Translations under genes and position numbers: made by a program
The notes under the pieces: model-generated
The model's database searches: none
What the model saw: the letters and a program-made list of their open reading frames with translations, nothing else
What the model was told of the DNA's origin: nothing
Origin: Fimenecus sp045579305
Lineage (GTDB): Bacteria; Bacillota; Clostridia; Oscillospirales; Acutalibacteraceae
DNA: 21,826 bases
Assembly (NCBI GenBank): GCA_045579305.1
Contig: JAZNLY010000067.1
Coordinates: 1-21,826 of the forward strand
Reading direction: 5' to 3'
In this document: positions 14,809 through 21,826 of the stretch, one piece after another
Numbering within the stretch: position 1 is the stretch's first letter
Layout of the letters: the number at the start of each line of letters is the position of its first letter

Positions 14809-16731
14809 TTAATCTATTTGTTCATTAAATGGTTTGAATTTGTGTCCACTCCAGGACATATCAAGATGCGATGAAAATTCCAAAGTATTAAGTCTTATAC
14901 CATGAACGATAACAGACAGGACATTTAATATCATATTAAGTCCGTGACCGAATACTAAAAGGACAATCGCAATAATCATAAATAAGAAGTTTCCCAACAA
15001 TGGTCCTGCTAACTCATTGACGGTGGCTGCTATGGCAGCACCTGCAAGTCCTACTGCCCAAAGTCGAATATAGGAAACAATATCAGAGAATACATTGACC
15101 ACTCCAAGCAAAACTGAAACAATGTTAGTAAGACTTGCAAGAATGGATTTTACAATGTTTCCCTCGTAATTTGAGAATACAAAACTCAAAAGGAAACCTA
15201 TTCCTATCAGAGCAATTGAAACTGTACCCACAGGAATACCACTTATTACAAGTGAGAAACTGAAAACCTCAGGATTTACCACAAGGCTTAAAACAAGATA
15301 GTAAATTCCAAAAAGTTGTAGTATTGAACCAATGTCACCAAGCACTTTAAGTGAACTCTTGTTTCTTATCGCACCTTTTATATGTGCTATTGTCAACTGA
15401 ACAAGTGCCAGCGAGAAGCAGAAAATCTGCAGATTCTGTGCTGTGGTAAGTCCCACATCACCCTCTGCCCAGAAAGGATGCCAGATTTTATCTGCATAGA
15501 CATTTGAAATTACAGGAATTGACAATTTCTGAAGCCATTGTGGTATTTTTTCGGCAGAAAGTCCGAACCATGTACAAGTAAGAGTACCCCATAATACTGT
15601 CGATAATCCAAAAAGTCCTACCAACAAAAAGGTCGGTGAAACTTTTTTCTTTGCAACAAGTGATTTGATAATCGGTATGGCAACAACGGCACAGATAAAT
15701 AATCCGTATCCACCATCACCGAAAATAATACCGAAGAAAATAAGAATAAATGCTAAGAACCAACCTGAGATGTCATACTCAAAATATCCTGGAACTGCAC
15801 CTAAAAAGTCAGTTAACGGATAAATAAGACTTACAAACTTATTGTTTTTAAGTTTTGTAGGTACATCGTCTTCCTCAGTCGGGTCTTCAACAAGAAGTCC
15901 CCAGGAATTTGATTTAGCAGTTTCTTTTAATCTGTCAAGATTTTCTGTTTCAATATAGCCCTTGAAATATGCCAATGAAACATTTTGATTGTTATTGTCT
16001 GACAGTTTTTCGTCTGCCATACCTGTGGTGTAAATCTCAAATTCAATTTCTTTTTCACAGGCTTTAACGGCATTCTTGAGTGCATTTGTGTAAACCCCAA
16101 AAGAAAGAATTTTTTCGTCTATGGATTTAATCCTGTCACCAAGGTCAGAAAGTTTTTGTCGCATTTCTTCCGTAGACATCTTTGGTAACTCTAACTTATG
16201 GTTGTTTAGTGATAAAATAATTTCTTCTTCACCATCAGCGCCTGACTTAATCAATATACATTTTACAGTATTTTTATTTTCAGCTAACTTAACAGTTTTT
16301 ACACTTTCACCCAAAGACTCATATTCTTTTTTGGGCATTTCATAGAATGAAACATCAATGCCTTTTTCCAATAAATTTGCAACAGTTGATGGGTCAATGT
16401 CGCCCCAACTCTTAAGTCGTTCAAGTTCTGAATTAAGAGCAATCTGTTCTGCCTGACATTCCTTTTTTTCTTCCGTAAGAGAAGATATTTCTCTAGCAAT
16501 ATTCAATGCTTCATTAACAGTTATATCTTTTTCTTCTGTGCTTTTCTTGTTTCCTACAATAAAAATTGCACTTTCAAGCAAGGATATCTGTTCTTTAAGT
16601 TCATTGAGTCGTTCTCCTAAGCCCTCGGTGATTTCAATATGAACCATTCCAAGTTTACGGAGTTTTTTAAGGGTTTCTTGCTTTTTGTCTCCCATAATTA
16701 TGAGAGAAACTTTTTTCATAGGAACTATCAT
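14809..16731 (-). CDS. ntpI: V/A-type ATPase subunit I
   Basis: Stator membrane subunit (a-type) that provides the ion half-channels next to the K ring. The 640 residues split into a cytoplasmic half, about 1-310, with long charged coiled-coil stretches (about 35-110 and 185-225), and a membrane half from about 320 with some seven or eight hydrophobic helices. The family signature IVSYIRLWAVGLAGAAIA at 551-568 contains the essential Arg R556. GHGLN at 595-599 lies in the last membrane helix region. The first ATG (16731) overlaps the subunit D stop as ATGA, with AGGAGG about 10 nt upstream; an internal Met at residue 5 is an alternative start. Confidence 0.93.
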   Translation of the reverse strand: MIVPMKKVSLIIMGDKKQETLKKLRKLGMVHIEITEGLGERLNELKEQISLLESAIFIVGNKKSTEEKDITVNEALNIAREISSLTEEKKECQAEQIALNSELERLKSWGDIDPSTVANLLEKGIDVSFYEMPKKEYESLGESVKTVKLAENKNTVKCILIKSGADGEEEIILSLNNHKLELPKMSTEEMRQKLSDLGDRIKSIDEKILSFGVYTNALKNAVKACEKEIEFEIYTTGMADEKLSDNNNQNVSLAYFKGYIETENLDRLKETAKSNSWGLLVEDPTEEDDVPTKLKNNKFVSLIYPLTDFLGAVPGYFEYDISGWFLAFILIFFGIIFGDGGYGLFICAVVAIPIIKSLVAKKKVSPTFLLVGLFGLSTVLWGTLTCTWFGLSAEKIPQWLQKLSIPVISNVYADKIWHPFWAEGDVGLTTAQNLQIFCFSLALVQLTIAHIKGAIRNKSSLKVLGDIGSILQLFGIYYLVLSLVVNPEVFSFSLVISGIPVGTVSIALIGIGFLLSFVFSNYEGNIVKSILASLTNIVSVLLGVVNVFSDIVSYIRLWAVGLAGAAIAATVNELAGPLLGNFLFMIIAIVLLVFGHGLNMILNVLSVIVHGIRLNTLEFSSHLDMSWSGHKFKPFNEQID

Positions 16732-17360
16732 AATGCATAAACCTCCTTTTCGGAAGCCTCAGCATTACGTTGGGCAATTTTTCGTTTGGATATTTTTGAA
16801 CGAACAACAGCACTAACCTGTTGGTCCGACATATAAATAGATATTTTTTTGATATTCTGTTGTGTTTCAGGGATTTTCACCTTTTCAAACAAGTTGACTC
16901 TCTGGGATGTTGCAAGAAGTTCTGCATTCAAAAGTCTTACTTGTTCATCTAACACTTCTGCCTCTAAATCAAGTGACATTGCTCTTTCCATATGGTTTGC
17001 AGCAATATCAACCCACAAAGGCGTTTCGTACAAATCGTAGTCTCCTCTTGAAAAGTCTGCTCCCTCATAAGTCGGAATGGCAACACCGGCAATATTCCCT
17101 TTTCCTTTACGGATATTGCTTACAGTGATTATTCCGTCAGGAAAAACATCCTTTTCACTAAAAACAGCAATCCAATCTCTGAAACCTTTTTCGAGATTTT
17201 CTTTTTCTTCTCTTACTGCTTTTGCTTTAGCTTCTATTGTACGAATTTCTGCTTGAAGTTGTTGTTTTTTAAGTGTCAGAGTAGGCAAATATCTCTGGTA
17301 CATTTTAAGAGCATCTTTTTGTACCTTTAACTCATTTTTTGTTAATTTGATTTTTGCCAC
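16728..17360 (-). CDS. ntpD: V/A-type ATPase subunit D (central rotor shaft)
   Basis: Central stalk subunit that rotates inside the A3B3 head and links it to the membrane ring. The 210 residues start KIKLTKNELKVQKDALKMYQRYLPTLTLK in family-typical form and show two long amphipathic stretches (about 5-75 and 110-200), which make an antiparallel coiled coil. The start is a GTG at 17360 with AGGAGG about 7 nt upstream. It begins 11 nt after subunit B and overlaps subunit I by 4 nt. In canonical enzymes D pairs with subunit F; no F gene is present here. Confidence 0.92.
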   Translation of the reverse strand: MAKIKLTKNELKVQKDALKMYQRYLPTLTLKKQQLQAEIRTIEAKAKAVREEKENLEKGFRDWIAVFSEKDVFPDGIITVSNIRKGKGNIAGVAIPTYEGADFSRGDYDLYETPLWVDIAANHMERAMSLDLEAEVLDEQVRLLNAELLATSQRVNLFEKVKIPETQQNIKKISIYMSDQQVSAVVRSKISKRKIAQRNAEASEKEVYAL

Positions 17361-17371
17361 TTTAATCCTCC

Positions 17372-18670
17372 TTACTTAGGCCAAAATTCGTCGGTAAGGT
17401 CGGATTTAATTCCGGTTTCGTCTTTTTGGAAACAATCCGATAAAATTTCCCAACCTAAATCAAGGGATTGTTCAAGGGACAAGTTTACAGACAAGTCCAT
17501 CATTTTGTTTTCAAAAAGTTTACCGTATTTCAGGAGTTTTTCGTCCCATTTACTCATAGAAAAGCCCATATTTTTCTTTTCCAATGTTTCCTTATATGAG
17601 GAATACATACGAATCATAGCATCCATAAGTGCTCTATGGTCTTTTCTTGTTTTACCGTTAACATTCTGTTTAAGTCGTGAAAGTGAACCGAATGGTTCAA
17701 TACGACCACCCTTAAGATAATACTGTCCTTCTGTGATATAACCCGTATTATCAGGTACAGGATGTGTTACGTCGTCACCAGGCATAGTAGTAACTGCAAG
17801 AACAGTAACTGAACCCGAATTTGCAAAGTCAACTGCCTTTTCGTAACGAGCAGCCAACTGTGAATAAAGGTCACCGGGATAGCCACGGTTAGATGGTACT
17901 TGTTCCTGAGTGATGGCAATTTCTTTCATAGCATCGGCAAAGTTAGTCATATCGGTAAGCAATACCAATACGTCTTTATCCTGTAAAGCAAACTGCTCAG
18001 CCACAGCCAATACCATATCAGGAATCATCATACATTCAACTGTAGGGTCAGATGCAGTATGAATAAACATAACAGTTTTGCTCAATGCACCACCCTGAGA
18101 AAGCTCGTCCTTGAAATAAAGGAAATCGTCGTATTTAAGTCCCATACCACCAAGAACGATTACGTCTGCCTCTGCCTGCATTGCAATACGGGCAAGAAGT
18201 TGGTTATATGGTTCACCTGAAATTGAGAAAATAGGCAATTTCTGTGAAATAACCAATGTATTGAACATATCTATCATAGGGATATTTGTTCTCATCATTC
18301 GGTTAGCAAGAATTCGTTTTGTAGGGTTGACAGATGGTCCACCAACAGGTTTCATATTTTCAGTAAGTGCAGGGCCTTTATCTCTTGGCTCACCTGAACC
18401 ATTGAAAATACGACCTAATAAATCTTCGCTGAATGAAACACGCATCTCACGACCTAAAAATCGGACTTCGTCACCTGTTGAAACACCCTGACCACCTGCA
18501 AAAACCTGAAGTGACACAATGTCGCCTTCGATTTTGTTAACCTGTGCAAGTGATTTACCAAAACGGGTATTAATCTGAGCCAATTCTTTATATTGAACAT
18601 TTTGTGCTCTTACGGTAATAACGTTACCGGTGATTGATTCAATTCGATTAAAAACCTTATTCATTCTCAC
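17372..18670 (-). CDS. ntpB: V/A-type ATPase subunit B (non-catalytic)
   Basis: Non-catalytic nucleotide-binding subunit of the A3B3 head. Of 432 residues, the N-terminal beta barrel covers about 1-75. The P-loop is replaced by the degenerate SGEPYNQLLARIA at 151-163, as expected for B subunits, and the conserved GSLSRL at 328-333 supplies R332 to the catalytic site of A. The listed start is a GTG at 18670 that overlaps the subunit A stop (GTGA), with AAGGA 6 nt upstream. An ATG two codons later (18664) is an equally possible start. Confidence 0.94.
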   Translation of the reverse strand: MRMNKVFNRIESITGNVITVRAQNVQYKELAQINTRFGKSLAQVNKIEGDIVSLQVFAGGQGVSTGDEVRFLGREMRVSFSEDLLGRIFNGSGEPRDKGPALTENMKPVGGPSVNPTKRILANRMMRTNIPMIDMFNTLVISQKLPIFSISGEPYNQLLARIAMQAEADVIVLGGMGLKYDDFLYFKDELSQGGALSKTVMFIHTASDPTVECMMIPDMVLAVAEQFALQDKDVLVLLTDMTNFADAMKEIAITQEQVPSNRGYPGDLYSQLAARYEKAVDFANSGSVTVLAVTTMPGDDVTHPVPDNTGYITEGQYYLKGGRIEPFGSLSRLKQNVNGKTRKDHRALMDAMIRMYSSYKETLEKKNMGFSMSKWDEKLLKYGKLFENKMMDLSVNLSLEQSLDLGWEILSDCFQKDETGIKSDLTDEFWPK

Positions 18671-20436
18671 TCACCGTCCTTTAATAATTGCTCTGCTTCA
18701 GAGCCTAAATTACCGTTCTTTTCTTTATATAATGTGTCGATTTCTTCCTCAACCTTGCAGAATGCATCACTCTGGAATTCTGTGTAGTTCCAGTCGATAA
18801 ATTTCTGACGCAAACGGTTAAGAAAACTACGGGCATCATCTTTATTTTCTATTTCGTATTCACTGCCTAAAACATATACAAGTTTATCGGTAACATAACG
18901 CTGACGTAAAGTACCGCAGTTTGCATCTACCAAATCAAAAGAGTTTTGTTGAAGATAAACTGCATCAAGCATTTCTGCTTTAAGATAAACGATATAGTCG
19001 GAAAGACTTGTACCTTCTTCACCGACAACCTTCATCATAGAGCCGATTTCGTTTCCGTGATGAATAATATTTTTGCAGAATTCAGATTTTTTGTTGTCAA
19101 TGACACTTTTATATTTTGACCATGAAATAAGTGGGTCAATAGCAGGGTACTTTCTTGCATCTGAACGCTCACGGGACAATCCGTGGAAAGCGCCTACAAC
19201 CTTGAGCGTTGCTTGAGTTACAGGCTCTTCAAAGTTACCGCCTGCAGGAGAAACAGTACCACCGATTGTAACGGAGCCTGTGCTTCCGTCTGGTAAACGT
19301 ACATAACCTGCTCTTTCGTAAAAGGCTGCAATATATGATTCAAGGTATGCAGGGAATGCTTCTTCACCAGGGATTTCTTCAAGTCGTCCTGACATTTCTC
19401 TGAGTGCTTGTGCCCAACGTGATGTTGAGTCTGCCAAAAGCAGAACATTAAGTCCCATCTGACGATAATACTCAGCAAGTGTCACTGAAGTGTAAACTGA
19501 CGCTTCTCGTGAAGCAACCGGCATAGAAGAAGTATTACAGATAATGATTGTACGTTCCATAAGTGAACGACCTGTTTTTGGGTCTGTAAGTTCAGGGAAT
19601 TCAGTCAAGGTTTCCACAACTTCACCTGCTCGTTCACCACAAGCCGCAATAATAACAATATCAACATCGGCATATTTGGATGTTGTGTGCTGTAACACAG
19701 TTTTACCTGCACCAAATGGTCCCGGAGTACAGTATGTTCCACCCTTAGCCACAGGGAAGAATGAGTCGATAAGACGCACCTTTGTTTCCATTGTTTCAAC
19801 AGGTGCTAATCTTTCGCTGTAACATTTTACTGCACGTTTTACAGGCCATTTAAATGACATAGAAACAGGAATATCGTGTCCGCGTTCATCTGTTATAACT
19901 GCAATTGTTTCTTTTACGGTATATTCGCCCTTATCCGCGATTGATTTTAATGTGTATTTACCAAGCAGATAAAATGGAACAAAAATTTTATGGGTAAAAG
20001 GACCTTCTGGAACTGTAGCGATATATTCACCTGCACGTAAAGTGTCACCCACTTTTGCAACAGGTGTAAATTCCCATTTTTTCTCTGAATCAAGTCCATC
20101 AGCATAAACTCCACGTTCCAAAAACCAACCTGCCTGCTCAGCCAATACAGGTAATGGATTCTGAAGACCGTCATAAACCTGACCCAATAAACCAGGGCCA
20201 AGTTCTGCCGACAACATATCACCTGTGAATTCGACCTCGTCACCACATCTGATACCATCGGTCATTTCATAAACCTGAATCTGCGCGATATTACCTCTTA
20301 TACGGATAACCTCGCTTTTAAGTGTTGTGTCACCAACTTTAACATAGCAAATTTCGTTCATAGAAACATTGCTATTGAATTCAACGGACACAAGGTTACC
20401 GTTTATGCTTACAACCTTTCCTGTATTTACGGTCAT
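18667..20436 (-). CDS. ntpA: V/A-type ATPase subunit A (catalytic)
   Basis: Catalytic subunit that hydrolyses or makes ATP. The 589 residues include the N-terminal barrel (about 1-75), the A-specific bulge domain (about 115-195), Walker A GPFGAGKT at 239-246, GER at 267-269 with the catalytic Glu E268, Walker B region VLLLADSTSRWAQALRE near 331-347, and the RLEEIPGEEAFPAYL segment at 351-365. The P-loop has Ala where many A subunits have Ser (GPFGSGKT). The ribosome site GGAGG is 8 nt upstream, and the ATG shares one base with the stop of the preceding DUF2764 gene (TAATG). There is no intein. Confidence 0.96.
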   Translation of the reverse strand: MTVNTGKVVSINGNLVSVEFNSNVSMNEICYVKVGDTTLKSEVIRIRGNIAQIQVYEMTDGIRCGDEVEFTGDMLSAELGPGLLGQVYDGLQNPLPVLAEQAGWFLERGVYADGLDSEKKWEFTPVAKVGDTLRAGEYIATVPEGPFTHKIFVPFYLLGKYTLKSIADKGEYTVKETIAVITDERGHDIPVSMSFKWPVKRAVKCYSERLAPVETMETKVRLIDSFFPVAKGGTYCTPGPFGAGKTVLQHTTSKYADVDIVIIAACGERAGEVVETLTEFPELTDPKTGRSLMERTIIICNTSSMPVASREASVYTSVTLAEYYRQMGLNVLLLADSTSRWAQALREMSGRLEEIPGEEAFPAYLESYIAAFYERAGYVRLPDGSTGSVTIGGTVSPAGGNFEEPVTQATLKVVGAFHGLSRERSDARKYPAIDPLISWSKYKSVIDNKKSEFCKNIIHHGNEIGSMMKVVGEEGTSLSDYIVYLKAEMLDAVYLQQNSFDLVDANCGTLRQRYVTDKLVYVLGSEYEIENKDDARSFLNRLRQKFIDWNYTEFQSDAFCKVEEEIDTLYKEKNGNLGSEAEQLLKDGE

Positions 20437-20990
20437 TATATAACCTCCAACCTATCTCCATTCATAATGGAGTTGTAAATGTTTTTGTATGCGATTTCAC
20501 CAGCATTTGTATCAAACTTTCTTATGTGGGAAATCAATTTCAGTTTAAGTCCGTAATAATAAACAAATTCTTCCGAAAAATTGTCCATCGGTCTTAAAGT
20601 CTCAAGAAACTCCAATCGGTAATTATTAAGAAACTTTTCTGCTTCCATAGGACTTTCAATCTCAACTACGGTATTTGCTACCTTCATAAGTTCACTTGAC
20701 AATACATTGTTTTCAATATCAAATGACTTTTTCATTTTATCTGCCCTCACCTTTGCAAGAGCAAATCTTAACTTTCTTTCATTATCATTCCAATTATCTA
20801 TCAAAGAAGAATTTGACTTTTCATAATTTTTTGATGGCAGGAGTGTCATTTTATTGATTTCTTTCTGTATTTTTTTCCCTGCTATTTGATTACACAACTC
20901 AAAAAATCGTTCTTCCGTAATAGGTAACGGCATATTTTCACCAATTCCGTCCAAAGACGGCAACTGTGATATTAAATAATATTCCGACAT
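20436..20990 (-). CDS. DUF2764 family protein of V/A-type ATPase operon
   Basis: A 184-residue soluble, mostly helical protein that starts SEYYLISQLPSLDG, the N-terminal pattern of the DUF2764 family found between atpE and atpA in Chlamydia, spirochaetes and Bacteroidetes. It occupies the place where other operons carry subunit C (and F). By position it may take over a stalk or coupling role, but no function is proven and I see no catalytic motif. It sits 2 nt after subunit E and overlaps subunit A by one base, so tight co-expression with the enzyme is expected. The family call rests on the N-terminal motif, size and operon position. Confidence 0.72.
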   Translation of the reverse strand: MSEYYLISQLPSLDGIGENMPLPITEERFFELCNQIAGKKIQKEINKMTLLPSKNYEKSNSSLIDNWNDNERKLRFALAKVRADKMKKSFDIENNVLSSELMKVANTVVEIESPMEAEKFLNNYRLEFLETLRPMDNFSEEFVYYYGLKLKLISHIRKFDTNAGEIAYKNIYNSIMNGDRLEVI

Positions 20991-20992
20991 AA

Positions 20993-21601
20993 TTATTCCG
21001 CCTCTTTCAAAAGTTTAACAACCTTTGGACTGAGATAATTTGACATCATATCCACAACAGCTTCGGTAGAATAGTCATAATATGCACCGCCGTTATTAAC
21101 TGCAATACGGAATCCACCGTCAAAATTATCGTTAGCTTTAAGAGTAACACCCTTTGATAGTCTGTCTTTAAGAGCACAGAGTGCAGTTTCGTTGAGCGTC
21201 TGCACATCGTTGCTGTTTAAAATAACTTCAATATCTTCTACATCAGGTTTATTTGCCCAACTCTCAACAACTTTTACAACAAGTTGCGGGAATGAATCTG
21301 TAGAATAAACTGAATTTACGCGTTCACCGACAATGGCATCGAGTTCTTTCGTGACACTTTCTCTGAATGAAATAAGAAGATTTCTTCCTGCCTGACGGAT
21401 AGCATCATCACTTGACCTTACCATTCTTTCGTTTTCAGTTTTAGCATCAGCAATGATTTTATCAGCTTGGGCTTTTGCATCTGCAATAATTCTTTCAGCC
21501 TGAACCTTCGCATCCTCAACAATTGTCTTTGCCTCAGTTTCTGCTACTTCCACACCATCTTTTTTTATCTGGTCAATAAGTTCCTGTAATTGTATTTCCA
21601 T
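20993..21601 (-). CDS. ntpE: V/A-type ATPase subunit E (peripheral stalk)
   Basis: Stator stalk subunit of 202 residues and first gene of the operon. The N-terminal half is a long charged helix, with three tandem 11-residue repeats at 27-59 (IVEDAKVQAER, IIADAKAQADK, IIADAKTENER), the hendecad pattern of a right-handed coiled coil. The C-terminal half (about 100-202) is a globular domain that caps the head. Usually E pairs with a G/H helix subunit, but no such gene is seen here. GGAG lies about 8 nt before ATG. Confidence 0.88.
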   Translation of the reverse strand: MEIQLQELIDQIKKDGVEVAETEAKTIVEDAKVQAERIIADAKAQADKIIADAKTENERMVRSSDDAIRQAGRNLLISFRESVTKELDAIVGERVNSVYSTDSFPQLVVKVVESWANKPDVEDIEVILNSNDVQTLNETALCALKDRLSKGVTLKANDNFDGGFRIAVNNGGAYYDYSTEAVVDMMSNYLSPKVVKLLKEAE

Positions 21602-21654
21602 AAGGTCTTCTCCTTTTTTAGATTGTTTTTAATATAGTAATGTGTATTTTCTTC

Positions 21655-21715
21655 AAAAAAACAATAATGGAACCAACATCCTCTGCAGTCAGCTGGTTCC
21701 GTTTGATACATTATT
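21655..21715 (-). terminator. Terminator-like hairpin in the ATPase operon leader
   Basis: Reading the - strand, GGAACCAGC (21700-21692) pairs with GTTGGTTCC (21677-21669), 9 bp with one G-U. The stem can be extended outward by AATAAT (21715-21710) with ATTATT (21668-21663) past a 9-nt bulge. It is followed by G and seven U (21661-21655). It lies between the promoter at 21752-21725 and the subunit E start, so every transcript from that promoter must cross it. It may be an attenuator or a partial terminator; I did not find a convincing antiterminator. Confidence 0.55.
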
Positions 21716-21724
21716 ACTGTTTTA

Positions 21725-21752
21725 ATTATATCACATTCACCTACTTTGTCAA
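21725..21752 (-). promoter_or_regulatory. Sigma-A-type promoter of the ATPase operon
   Basis: On the - strand, a perfect TTGACA (21752-21747), a 16-nt spacer and a perfect TATAAT (21730-21725). Transcription would start near 21718, leaving a leader of about 117 nt before subunit E. Upstream, 21753-21826 is AT-rich and I see nothing else there. Confidence 0.82.
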
Positions 21753-21826
21753 GGTTTTACACGTATTACAAAATGAAAAGAAAGTTTTTCATTCTATTAA
21801 ATATCATTTATTGGATACTGAATCCA

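Noticed and set aside
21602..21711. Upstream ORF starting at ATG 21711 on the - strand in the ATPase leader
   Set aside because: It has no ribosome site, begins only about 7 nt after the predicted transcript start, and runs out of frame into subunit E. Probably chance.
1..21826. CRISPR array, tRNA/rRNA genes, insertion sequences or phage genes
   Set aside because: No regularly spaced repeats, cloverleaf-like sequences, transposase motifs or terminal inverted repeats were seen.

Overview
The window looks like chromosomal DNA of a low-GC Firmicute, most likely an uncultured, gut- or rumen-type Clostridia (Oscillospirales-like). This is inferred from AT-rich codon use, strong GGAGG-type ribosome sites, TTGACx/TATAAT promoters, U-tract intrinsic terminators, and plant-polysaccharide genes beside housekeeping operons. 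No sequence search was possible, so the taxonomy is inference.

Layout. (1) Positions 1-3219, + strand: the last codons of an unidentified gene, then a large cytoplasmic glycoside hydrolase of the GH106-like type. (2) 3220-3589: no intact gene; a possible gene remnant and two hairpin terminators. (3) 3590-5128, - strand: a lipoprotein with a Cthe_2159-type carbohydrate-binding beta-helix and a Pro/Glu/Met-rich tail. (4) 5301-13606, + strand: a single aromatic amino acid operon with its own promoter, leader peptide, attenuator and final terminator. Gene order is leader peptide, pheA (chorismate mutase/prephenate dehydratase), aroB, aroC, an aroE-aroK fusion, aroQ, aroA, tyrA and a DAHP synthase. 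(5) 13624-14232, - strand: a DUF1349 protein. (6) 14364-21601, - strand: a V/A-type ATPase operon in transcription order E, DUF2764, A, B, D, I, K, with a consensus promoter and a terminator-like hairpin in its leader.

How the genes work together. The aromatic operon encodes all seven steps from PEP and erythrose-4-phosphate to chorismate, plus both branches to phenylpyruvate and 4-hydroxyphenylpyruvate. Only the final transamination is missing. The main discovery is upstream of pheA: a 35-codon leader ORF with five Phe and five Tyr codons within 16 codons. It is followed by RNA segments that can form mutually exclusive 1:2, 2:3 (antiterminator) and 3:4 (terminator) pairings. This is a classical ribosome-mediated attenuator that would read both end products of the operon; T-box or protein control is what I would expect in a Firmicute.

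The ATPase operon lacks recognisable C, F and G genes and has the E-DUF2764-A-B-D-I-K order known from Chlamydia, spirochaetes and Bacteroidetes, not the usual clostridial I-K-E-C-F-A-B-D order. Its proteolipid carries the Thr-Gln/Gln/Glu set associated with sodium binding.
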